From the NCBI GenBank assembly GCA_039182125.1, contig JBCDCH010000010.1, forward strand, positions 1-64,000: 64,000 bases of DNA, given 5' to 3'. This stretch comes from Planctomycetota bacterium (GTDB lineage Bacteria > Planctomycetota > Phycisphaerae > Tepidisphaerales > Tepidisphaeraceae). Position numbers and translations under genes: made by a program. Under the pieces are notes generated by a model. The model was not told the DNA's origin. It did no database searches and worked only from the letters and a program-made list of their open reading frames with translations. Positions 43,884 through 50,828 of the stretch are shown piece by piece (within the stretch, counting starts at the first letter, position 1; each line of letters begins with the position of its first letter).

Positions 43884-44879
43884 GTGCCCACTGCACCTGA
43901 ACAACCCGACCGGCTCGCCAGGCTCCTGGTCATCGAGGATGATCCGGACCAGCTGGAGCTGATGACCGAGACGCTCGAGGACAGTCTCGGCGAGGGCTGC
44001 GTCATCAGCGCGGTTTGCCGCAAGGACGCGCTCGGACATGATTTCCAGGCCTTCGACCTGATCCTCACCGACTACAACCTGCCCGACGGGACCGGGCTGG
44101 AGATGCTCGCCGATATCCGCGCGACCTGCTCGACGCCCGTCATCATGGTCACCGGCGAGAATGCCGTCGACATCGCCACCAGCGCGATCCGCAACGGTGC
44201 GACCGACTACGTTGTCAAGACGCCCGACTACATCGACACCGTCCCGCTCGTCGTGCAGAAAAGCCTCGCGATGACGCAGATGTTGCGTGAGCGCGAAACC
44301 GTTCACCGGCAGGCGTTGTCGCAGTTGCAAAGCGACGTCCAGCGTGCCGAGCAGGAGGCCGCGACCGATCCGTTGACCGGGTTGTACAACCGCCGGAACT
44401 TCGAAAAACACCTCAACCAACTCTTCGCCGAGTGCCAGCGTTATCCGAGCAATCTCAGCGCGGTGATGCTCGACCTCGACCACTTCAAATCGATCAACGA
44501 CACGCTCGGCCATCAGGTCGGCGACGACATGATCGTGCTGGCCGGCAAGACGATCGCCGAGGTGCTGCGAACCATGGATGTCGCGAGTCGGTACGGCGGC
44601 GACGAGTTCGTTCTCTTGTTCCCGAAGGCCGACGCACAGACGACGGCGGGGATCATGCAGCGGTTGCGTAACTCGTTCTGGAACCGCAGCGGCCAAGCCT
44701 TGGCCCGCGAGGTGGGCCTGACGATGAGCATCGGCATCGCCGACGTGGCGGGCAGCGGGGTGTCGACACCCGAGGCGCTGATCGCCGCGGCGGATGAGGC
44801 GCTGTACCGCGCCAAGGCGGCCGGCCGTGATTGCATCGCCGGGCCAGACTTCACCATGCCCCGTGCCGACGCGGCGTAG
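43884..44879 (+). CDS. Receiver-GGDEF response regulator (diguanylate cyclase)
   Basis: A 331-residue protein expected to synthesise c-di-GMP under control of the adjacent kinase. The receiver spans about residues 12-130: LLVIEDDPDQ, phospho-acceptor Asp in LILTDYNLPDGTG, and Lys in YVVKTPDY. A coiled linker leads to the GGDEF domain with intact active site SRYGGDEFVLLF. The inhibitory site RTMD lies five residues upstream, so feedback inhibition is expected. I prefer GTG 43884, which has GGAG about 9 bp ahead, over TTG 43863. Compared with the other GGDEF protein in this window, this one has the canonical GGDEF rather than GGEEL. Confidence 0.9.
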   Translation: MPTAPEQPDRLARLLVIEDDPDQLELMTETLEDSLGEGCVISAVCRKDALGHDFQAFDLILTDYNLPDGTGLEMLADIRATCSTPVIMVTGENAVDIATSAIRNGATDYVVKTPDYIDTVPLVVQKSLAMTQMLRERETVHRQALSQLQSDVQRAEQEAATDPLTGLYNRRNFEKHLNQLFAECQRYPSNLSAVMLDLDHFKSINDTLGHQVGDDMIVLAGKTIAEVLRTMDVASRYGGDEFVLLFPKADAQTTAGIMQRLRNSFWNRSGQALAREVGLTMSIGIADVAGSGVSTPEALIAAADEALYRAKAAGRDCIAGPDFTMPRADAA

Positions 44880-44893
44880 TTAAGGCAATCCAA

Positions 44894-45673
44894 TCACAGC
44901 AGGGCGGCGAGATCGCTGGGTGCGAAGGTCACGCGATTCCGGCCGGTGGTCAGCACGTTTCTCGTCCGCAGCTCGCCGAGGCACAGGCTAACCGATTCAC
45001 GCGCGACGCCGATCGCCTGTGCGATCTGGTGGTGCGTGACGCGTAGTTCGATCGTGCCGTCGGAGAACGCGGTGGCGGCAGACGTTTTGCTCAGCGTGAG
45101 CAGCTTGCGAACGAGCCGGCGGTGACAGTCGTCGAACATCAAGCTCGTGGCTTCGGTACAGGCGTCTTCGAGCTTGGCCGCGAGGTCGCGGGTAAACGCA
45201 AGCAACGCCGCCGGCTCATCGGCCAGCGCCGCGAGCAAGCGATTGACGTCGATGCTGCTCACCACGGCCGGGCCGTGGGTCACGGCGCGGAGTTCTGCCT
45301 GCGGTTTGCCGGCGACGGCGGCGAACCCGAACCAATCGTCCGGGCCGAGAATGGACACGAGCCGCTCGCCGCGGAGCCCGGTGGGGGTGTCGGCCAGACC
45401 CTGCTCCGGCCGCGCTTGCTCGGTATGCGAGATGTCGTGGTAGAGCCGAACTTGTCCGCGGTGGATGAGGAACACTTCGTCCGCCGGCTCGTGAGTGTCG
45501 ACGATCGTCTCGCCGTCGTGGAACGCACGACGCTTGGCGTTGACCGCCGGGCTGGCCACGATGCTCTGGGCGAGCCCGGGATTGAGCGCTTGGCTCGTCG
45601 CCAGTCCCTGTCCCGACCGCAACGGCTTCTCGTTACCCGACTGTCCCGAAATGTGATGGCTTAAAATTTTCAT
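44894..45673 (-). CDS. Crp/Fnr-family transcriptional regulator
   Basis: A 259-residue regulator with an N-terminal cyclic-nucleotide-binding-type beta-barrel (GETIVDTHEPADEVFLIHRGQVRLYH, split by a 30-residue insertion before LVSILGPDDWFGFAAV). A dimerisation helix and a winged helix-turn-helix follow, with recognition region HHQIAQAIGVARESVSLCLGEL. There is no N-terminal Cys cluster, so it is not an iron-sulfur FNR. ATG 45673, with GGAGCAT upstream, is preferred over the GTG 21 bp earlier. It is convergent with the GGDEF gene (14 bp) and 164 bp downstream of galU. The effector and targets are unknown. Confidence 0.88.
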   Translation of the reverse strand: MKILSHHISGQSGNEKPLRSGQGLATSQALNPGLAQSIVASPAVNAKRRAFHDGETIVDTHEPADEVFLIHRGQVRLYHDISHTEQARPEQGLADTPTGLRGERLVSILGPDDWFGFAAVAGKPQAELRAVTHGPAVVSSIDVNRLLAALADEPAALLAFTRDLAAKLEDACTEATSLMFDDCHRRLVRKLLTLSKTSAATAFSDGTIELRVTHHQIAQAIGVARESVSLCLGELRTRNVLTTGRNRVTFAPSDLAALL

Positions 45674-45837
45674 GGGATGCTCCGCATCAACCACAAGCGT
45701 CCAATACCGCGACGAGTTTTGCAGTTACCGGCGATTACTGCGGCGTGTCACCACCTTTACGCCATTCGCCATCATGTTGTACGCGGGCGGGCGTCGATGT
45801 GTTCGCGCCATCGCAAAATGCGGTCGGAACTGAAAGC

Positions 45838-46794
45838 TCACACGCGCTGCTGGGTCGCGAGGATCCGTGCGATGGATTCGCACATCTCCTGGCGGTGTTT
45901 TCCGGACAGTGCCAGGCCGAGTTGCGTCTCCATCAATCCCAGAGGGATTCCGGTGTCGTAGCGCTGGCCCTGGTTGATGACGGCCCAGTACTTGCCGCAG
46001 TTGGCGCGGAGGTGTTCCTGGCTGGAGGTGAGCTGGATTTCGCCGCCGTCGCGGAGGTCGTTGTCGATGTGGTAGCCCAACGAGTCCATAATCGCCGGGG
46101 AAAAGATGTGGATACCGAAGTGGCACAGGTAGTTGCCCGCCTGTAGGCCCGGCGTCGTGAGTTTCGCGCGGGCTTCCTCGATGCTGGGCTTTTCGATGAT
46201 CAACTCGGCCTTGTAGATGCCCGCGTCCTGGTCGACGGGGTTCCCCTTGATCGTGCCGAACAGGTGTAGCTGTTTTTCAAGCGTCGGCTGCACGCCGGTC
46301 ACCGCGTCGAGGCCGTACTTCTCGAACACCTTCACCAGCTGCAGCACGCAGCGGTCCTGCACGTCGGAAATGTAGACGTGGTCGCCCAGCAGCAAGACGA
46401 ACGGGTCGTCGCCGACGAAGTCCTTGGCTTGATATACGGCATGGCCAAAGCCCTGCGGGTCGTGCTGGATGACGTAGGAGAGCCGCTCGCCGAGACTGCC
46501 GAGGCGTTCGGATTCGAGGATGGCCCAGTCCTTGCCGCGATACGCGCGGACGTCCTTGTCGTCGAGACGTTTGAAGTAGTTGCGTAGTGCCTCGTCGCCG
46601 CCTGGGCTGCAGACGATGCAGATCTCCTCAATGCCGGATTCGACGCACTCCTCAATGATGAGTTGGAGCGTCGGCTTGGTCAGCCCGTCGCGGTCGACCA
46701 GACTCAGCATCTCTTTCTGAACCGCCGAGGTGGCCGGGTACTGGCGGGTTCCACGGCCGGCGGCGGTGATGACGGCTTTGCGTACGCGGGACAT
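45838..46794 (-). CDS. galU: UTP-glucose-1-phosphate uridylyltransferase
   Basis: GalU makes UDP-glucose from UTP and glucose-1-phosphate for glycan synthesis. The 318-residue protein has the nucleotidyltransferase opening VRKAVITAAGRGTRQYPATSAVQKEML, the uridine/Mg motif LLLGDHVYI, and the family segments EKYGLDAVTGVQ and IIEKPSIEEA. Length is normal. ATG 46794 was chosen because the conserved N-terminus begins there. It would supply donor sugar to glycosyltransferases such as those at 19-21 kb and 32 kb. Its divergent upstream region holds a 12-bp triple repeat. Confidence 0.93.
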   Translation of the reverse strand: MSRVRKAVITAAGRGTRQYPATSAVQKEMLSLVDRDGLTKPTLQLIIEECVESGIEEICIVCSPGGDEALRNYFKRLDDKDVRAYRGKDWAILESERLGSLGERLSYVIQHDPQGFGHAVYQAKDFVGDDPFVLLLGDHVYISDVQDRCVLQLVKVFEKYGLDAVTGVQPTLEKQLHLFGTIKGNPVDQDAGIYKAELIIEKPSIEEARAKLTTPGLQAGNYLCHFGIHIFSPAIMDSLGYHIDNDLRDGGEIQLTSSQEHLRANCGKYWAVINQGQRYDTGIPLGLMETQLGLALSGKHRQEMCESIARILATQQRV

Positions 46795-46841
46795 GGTGGG
46801 CAGGGTAGTGTTTTCGCACGTCCGGGGAACCGGCGTCGGCG

Positions 46842-46877
46842 TGATTCCCCGCTTGATTCCCCGCTTGATTCCCTGCG
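46842..46877. repeat. Three tandem 12-bp repeats in a divergent promoter region
   Basis: Two exact copies of TGATTCCCCGCT and a third with two changes (TGATTCCCTGCG) lie between galU and the gene starting at 46901. CGGGGAA at 46823-46829 is complementary to part of the first copy and could form a hairpin. The repeats may be operator sites or a slippage product. Confidence 0.7.
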
Positions 46878-46900
46878 TCGAACGGCAACGATCATCGGCC

Positions 46901-47341
46901 ATGCCCGAGACCTCCACCGCCAACGCCGCCATCCCCGAGTTCGCCCGTGATCACGGCACCAAGGGCAAGGTGCTCTCGGTCGACGGCGACACGCTGGTGT
47001 TCGCACCCAGCGGCACGACGTACAAGTTTCACCTCGACGCGGCCGGCTTCGACGGCGCGACCGCCAAGCTGCTCAAGGGCGCGGTGCAGGTGAAGGCTCG
47101 CAAGATGTACAGCGTGCCCAGCGGCGGAAACTTCATCGCCCCGATCGTCGGCGAGCCACGCACGGTGCAGGGCCGCGTCATCGCCGGTGATGACCGGACG
47201 TTGGTGCTGCATGCGGGCTGCACGGTCATCGTCGAACTGCCCCGAACGGCCGACGCGATCGACCTCAACAGCGGGCAGATCGAGACCGGCATGATAGTCA
47301 ACGTCGTGTGCGTGCCGGGTGCGAAGTTCGTGGCGTACTGA
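46901..47341 (+). CDS. Hypothetical protein with two repeated beta units
   Basis: A 146-residue cytosolic-looking protein of unknown function. Two halves resemble each other: KGKVLSVDGDTLVFAPSGTTYKFHL and, about 70 residues later, QGRVIAGDDRTLVLHAGCTVIVELP. This pattern suggests a pair of small beta-barrels (OB- or SH3-like). There is no signal peptide. ATG 46901 was chosen because upstream residues overlap the repeat region and galU's 5' end. It precedes the Tad locus by 364 bp, and a transcriptional link is not evident. Confidence 0.65.
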   Translation: MPETSTANAAIPEFARDHGTKGKVLSVDGDTLVFAPSGTTYKFHLDAAGFDGATAKLLKGAVQVKARKMYSVPSGGNFIAPIVGEPRTVQGRVIAGDDRTLVLHAGCTVIVELPRTADAIDLNSGQIETGMIVNVVCVPGAKFVAY

Positions 47342-47705
47342 TTTTCTCACCGCCCGATAACGCACTGTTTTCCAGGGTTGTTTCGCGCGAAAACCGGCCT
47401 GAGCTTCCCTAATCGGGCTTGCAGGTCAGCAGTTCGTGTGCGCGTTCGTCGTGAGCGGGAGAACCTGTTGGCTTGCAATCAAGCTGACCCAATTCGAAGT
47501 CGATGTTGGAAATGCAACCCCGATCGTTTCGGGGCGGATCGGTCCGAGCGGATCGGTTTGGCGCAATAAGCGTTTGTCCCTGGGGCCGATGAGTTGCCCG
47601 GCGAAAATGCTCCGGCGGTTGTCGGCAGGGGAAAGACATAAACGTCCGCGGAGCCGGCAACGTGGCAACGCTATTCGGCCCAAGGACACCATCGGGAGAG
47701 TCATC
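47342..47705. other. Upstream region of the Tad locus
   Basis: This 364-bp stretch before the first pilin must hold the Tad promoter. It contains a perfect 12-bp palindrome TTTCGCGCGAAA at 47381-47392. Several GC-rich dyads lie at 47515-47600. I saw no good sigma-54 or c-di-GMP riboswitch match. Its 3' part could be a structured leader. Confidence 0.45.
47381..47392. promoter_or_regulatory. 12-bp palindrome, candidate operator of the Tad locus
   Basis: TTTCGCGCGAAA is a perfect inverted repeat located 314 bp upstream of flp1 and 40 bp after the preceding gene. It could be a dimeric repressor site. No terminator T-run adjoins it. Confidence 0.4.
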
Positions 47706-47891
47706 ATGAAGACTTTGAAGAACCAGTTCGATCGTCTTGTCAAGGACGAGCAGGGCGGCGAGATGCTCGAGTACGCTCTGATCGCCGGTCTGATCGTTGT
47801 CGCCGCCATCGCCGTCATTGGTCTGGTCGGTAAGCAGGTCAAGGCGACTTGGACGAAGATCAACACCGACTTCACCTCGGCCAGCTCCTAA
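47706..47891 (+). CDS. flp: Flp/Fap-type pilin, copy 1
   Basis: A 61-residue prepilin, the major subunit of Tad pili. A short polar leader (MKTLKNQFDRLVKDEQGG) ends at the prepilin peptidase site. The mature N-terminus is EMLEYALIAGLIVVAAIAVIGLVG, with the conserved Glu and Tyr of Flp pilins, followed by a short polar tail. GGGAGAG lies upstream of ATG 47706. CpaA, encoded two genes later, should process it. A second pilin follows 179 bp downstream after a stem-loop. Confidence 0.93.
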   Translation: MKTLKNQFDRLVKDEQGGEMLEYALIAGLIVVAAIAVIGLVGKQVKATWTKINTDFTSASS

Positions 47892-47946
47892 GCGGGCGAC
47901 CGACCAACCAGAGTCTGGCTCTTTCGTTGCCAACTCGATTCACGCC

Positions 47947-47970
47947 CCGCACCGCTTGATCGCGGTGCGG
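47947..47970 (+). terminator. Intergenic stem-loop between the two pilin genes
   Basis: CCGCACCGC and GCGGTGCGG form a perfect 9-bp stem with a 6-base loop. No long T-run follows, so it may be a weak attenuator or an RNA-stabilising structure that raises flp1 mRNA above the downstream genes. Confidence 0.5.
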
Positions 47971-48070
47971 TGGCATTTACCGGCCTGGCCTTTCCGCCAA
48001 GCAAGGTTCAGCGCCCGCCGCAACCAACCGATGTCAGCCATGGGGAGCATTCGTCAAAAACGGAGTAGAA

Positions 48071-48250
48071 ATGCTGAGTTCTCTCGAGCGATTGGTACAT
48101 GAAGACCACGGCGGCGAAGTTCTGGAGTACGCGATGGTCGTCGGTCTGTTGATCGTTGCTTCGATCGCGGTATTGCTGACCTTCTCGGCCGCGCCGGCGA
48201 AGATGTGGAAAGCCGCCCAGGAAGAGTTCGCCACCGGTGCTCCCGAATAG
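48071..48250 (+). CDS. Flp/Fap-type pilin, copy 2 (59 residues)
   Basis: A second small prepilin that is easy to miss because of its length. GGAG precedes ATG 48071. The leader MLSSLERLVHEDHGG is followed by the mature start EVLEYAMVVGLLIVASIAVL, with Glu at position +1 and Glu-Tyr two residues later, as in copy 1. The tail (PAKMWKAAQEEFATGAPE) differs from copy 1. It may be a minor pilin or a condition-specific subunit. The cpaA gene begins 18 bp after its stop. Confidence 0.9.
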   Translation: MLSSLERLVHEDHGGEVLEYAMVVGLLIVASIAVLLTFSAAPAKMWKAAQEEFATGAPE

Positions 48251-48268
48251 ACCGCCGAGTCCAACACC

Positions 48269-48859
48269 ATGAACCTCGACTGGCTCACATCTCCCCCGAC
48301 CGACGCCCCGTTGATCACGCTGGTGCCGATGCTCGCGCTATTGGCCTACGCGGCGGTGACCGACATTCGGTCCCGACGCATTCCCAACGCACTGGTCGCG
48401 ATCCTGCTGCTCGGCGGGTTGGGACACTCGTTCTGGCACGGCGGGCTCGCCGGCTTCGGCTCGGCATGGCTTGGGTTGCTGCTCGGCTTCGGGCTCACCT
48501 TTCCCGCGTTCGTCGTTCGTGCCGTGGGTGGGGGGGACGTCAAACTTCTCGCCGGCGTCGGCGCATGGTTCGGGCCGCTGGGCGTGTTGAGTGTTTTTTG
48601 CATCAGCGCGATCTTCGGCCTCGTGATCATTCTCGCCCAGTCCGCCAGGGCCGGCACGCTCGGGCGTCTGTTCAAGAACACCGCGCTGCTCATCGGACAG
48701 CTGATCAACGTCCGCAAGATCGGCGTCGACCACGTCGCCGATCTGGGCAACCACGTCGCCACCGCCGAGACCAGCCGCAGCGTGGATAAGCCGCTGCCGT
48801 ACGCCGTGCCCGTGTTATTGGCCGTGCTCACCGGCCTGGCCTGGCCGTTGTTTGTATGA
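48269..48859 (+). CDS. cpaA: Prepilin peptidase CpaA/TadV (A24 family)
   Basis: An inner-membrane aspartyl protease of 196 residues that cleaves the Flp leader peptides. The two catalytic aspartates are in VTDIRSRRIPN and GGGDVKLL (GxGD-type motif). The lack of a methylase domain fits the Tad class. About five to six hydrophobic segments are seen. An extra stretch at residues 130-180 (IGQLINVRKIGVDHVADLGN) precedes the last helix. The gene lies between the second pilin and tadE with short gaps. Confidence 0.92.
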   Translation: MNLDWLTSPPTDAPLITLVPMLALLAYAAVTDIRSRRIPNALVAILLLGGLGHSFWHGGLAGFGSAWLGLLLGFGLTFPAFVVRAVGGGDVKLLAGVGAWFGPLGVLSVFCISAIFGLVIILAQSARAGTLGRLFKNTALLIGQLINVRKIGVDHVADLGNHVATAETSRSVDKPLPYAVPVLLAVLTGLAWPLFV

Positions 48860-48888
48860 CAGGTTTCGGACACTCAAAGGACTGACCC

Positions 48889-49338
48889 ATGTTCAGGAAG
48901 CTCAAACAACAACGCCGCCAACGCAAACGCGGCGTTAGTGTGCTCGAAACAGCACTGGTCCTGCCGCTGCTCGCGGCACTGACCTTCGGGATCATCGAGT
49001 ACGGCTATTTCTTCTACGTCCACCACTCTGTCCAAGGCGCGGCCCGCCAGGGCGCCCGCGCCGGTGCGGTCGATGGCGGAACCAACACCGACGTCAACGC
49101 CGCCATCGCCCAAGCCATGGATAACGCGTCTCTCAAGAACATCAACTACACCGTGAAGATCCACGACGGCAGTGGCACGGTGACTGCCGCCGAGTCGGCC
49201 TCTGCCGGTTCGTCCGTCGCGGTCGAGGTCGATATCAACTGGCAGGACGCCTCGCTCGTGAAGCTCGGCAGCTTCGCGTACGGCGCGATACTCCCGTCGA
49301 AGGTTCACGGCAGCACGGTTATGCGGAAAGAGGGCTGA
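48889..49338 (+). CDS. tadE: TadE-like pseudopilin/assembly protein
   Basis: A 149-residue protein with the TadE signature: a basic N-terminus (RQRKRGVSVLETALVLPLLAAL) with the conserved Glu at position +5 in the hydrophobic helix, then GIIEYGYFFYVHHSVQGAARQGAR. It may be processed by CpaA and act as a minor pilin that helps pilus assembly. No second TadE-like gene (TadF) or TadG with a von Willebrand domain is present in the locus. It is followed by a 319-bp gap before cpaB. Confidence 0.9.
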   Translation: MFRKLKQQRRQRKRGVSVLETALVLPLLAALTFGIIEYGYFFYVHHSVQGAARQGARAGAVDGGTNTDVNAAIAQAMDNASLKNINYTVKIHDGSGTVTAAESASAGSSVAVEVDINWQDASLVKLGSFAYGAILPSKVHGSTVMRKEG

Positions 49339-49657
49339 CGCCTGGGACGCATCTCCGACGGCCATCAACATTTTGGGAGGAGCCGACGGCCCGACACGTG
49401 AGTGTCGGGCTGTTCGCGTTGTCGCGGGTCCATTTCTTCAAAATGCCAACGTCCGAGAAACGTCGAGATTCCCCCTGCAGCACTGGGCTGGGGCGGGTGC
49501 CGGGAATTTCGATTTGTCGGGGACGGCCGTCTCAACCGGTACAGGCGTATCGCCGACGCAGATGTTGGAAACGGATGTGTTTTCGTTGCGGCCCGTGCCC
49601 GGCGAGCGCTCCGGAGGCAGTGCATCGAAACGACCTCAGACAAGACCGAGGATAGAC
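49339..49657. other. Gap inside the Tad locus between tadE and cpaB
   Basis: A 319-bp stretch without a credible gene. It contains a perfect 9-bp stem (GCCCGACAC / GTGTCGGGC at 49389-49410) 50 bp after tadE. This could terminate or attenuate the pilin transcript, leaving the assembly genes under a second promoter at about 49450-49650. Confidence 0.45.
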
Positions 49658-50743
49658 ATGAATCTCAAGATCTGGTTACCCCTGATACTGGCCGTCGTGC
49701 TCGGCTTGGTCGCGGCCTTCATGGCCCTGAACCTCGCGAGCGCCCCAGCGGCGGCTCCCGAGGTCGAAGCACCCCAGTACGCCGACATCGTCGTGACCGT
49801 CCGGCCCATCCCGGCCGGCACGCGCATCACGCCCGACGCCTTGCGAGTTTCGCGCGTCGAGATCGAGAACGTCGCCCCGGGCGCGTTCGCCGATCCGAGC
49901 GAGGTCGCCAAGCGTATCGCACTGGTCAGCTACGGCGAAGGGCAGACCGTCCTCGCCGACCAGACTGCGGACCCCGAAAGCCCCGCCGGTATCGCCGCGC
50001 TGCTTTCGCCCGGCACCCGCGCGGTCGTCGTGAAGATTGACGACGAAATCGCCAAGAGCGGTGTGCTGATGCCCGAGAGCCGCGTCGACGTGGTCGGCAC
50101 CGTGTTCGGCTCGGGCGAGTTGCCCGACATCAGCCGCACGTTCGTGAAGGACGTGAAGGTCATCGCGATCGGCCGGCAGACCAGCCGACACCTCGCCGAG
50201 AATGGCGAAGGCACCGAGCCTCAGGAACTGCAGACGCCGACCGCGACGCTGGAAGTGACCACCGAAGAAGCGCAGGTGTTGGAACTGGCCTTCCGCAGTG
50301 CCAAAGCCCGCCTGGTGCTGCGGCCCATGAACGACGGTGAGCCGATCGAGATTCCGGCCTTTACGCTTAACGACCTTCGCGGTCAGAGCGACTTCGGCGA
50401 CGAGCTCGGCTTTGCCGGCGTCGGTGCCGACAACGACCCGTTCGCCGAGCGTGACTTCGACGCCCAGGGCGATGCGGACATGTTCGCCGACGTTGCCCCC
50501 GAGCCGAAGACACGCCAAATCACCGTCATTCGCGGCGGCGTCGAGACCCGGATCACCGTGCCGGTCCGCGAGAAGAAAGCGGACGCCGAGACCGAAGCCA
50601 CGCCTGCCGCCGGTGAGGTTGAGCCGGTCACGCCCAAGACCCCTGGCAGTTTTTGGACCTGGATGTGGAACAACGAAGAACGGGACGAGCAAACACCGGT
50701 GATCGCCGGCGATCACACCGGCTTCGAGGAACTGACCGACTAA
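49658..50743 (+). CDS. cpaB: Tad pilus assembly protein CpaB/RcpC
   Basis: A 361-residue periplasmic or outer-membrane-associated protein. An N-terminal membrane helix (ILAVVLGLVAAFMALNLASAP) is followed by an SAF-type domain (VTVRPIPAGTRITPDALRVSRVE) and an RcpC/CpaB domain (SPGTRAVVVKIDDEIAKSGVLMPESRVDVVGTV). The C-terminal third is acidic and probably disordered, ending in WTWMWNNEERDEQ. ATG 49658 was chosen at the conserved membrane helix. It probably stabilises or gates the secretin encoded next. Confidence 0.92.
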   Translation: MNLKIWLPLILAVVLGLVAAFMALNLASAPAAAPEVEAPQYADIVVTVRPIPAGTRITPDALRVSRVEIENVAPGAFADPSEVAKRIALVSYGEGQTVLADQTADPESPAGIAALLSPGTRAVVVKIDDEIAKSGVLMPESRVDVVGTVFGSGELPDISRTFVKDVKVIAIGRQTSRHLAENGEGTEPQELQTPTATLEVTTEEAQVLELAFRSAKARLVLRPMNDGEPIEIPAFTLNDLRGQSDFGDELGFAGVGADNDPFAERDFDAQGDADMFADVAPEPKTRQITVIRGGVETRITVPVREKKADAETEATPAAGEVEPVTPKTPGSFWTWMWNNEERDEQTPVIAGDHTGFEELTD

Positions 50744-50828
50744 TCGGGTGCTCCGTCGCCCACCCCTTGCGCCGTGCGGCTTGCCGGCGCTGACCCAAAT
50801 ACGACTGACACCCTCACGGGACAAAACG

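Noticed and set aside
47342-47705. c-di-GMP riboswitch upstream of the pilin genes
   Set aside because: Some GGGAAAGAC-like bases tempt, but the conserved core segments and their order do not match the known classes.
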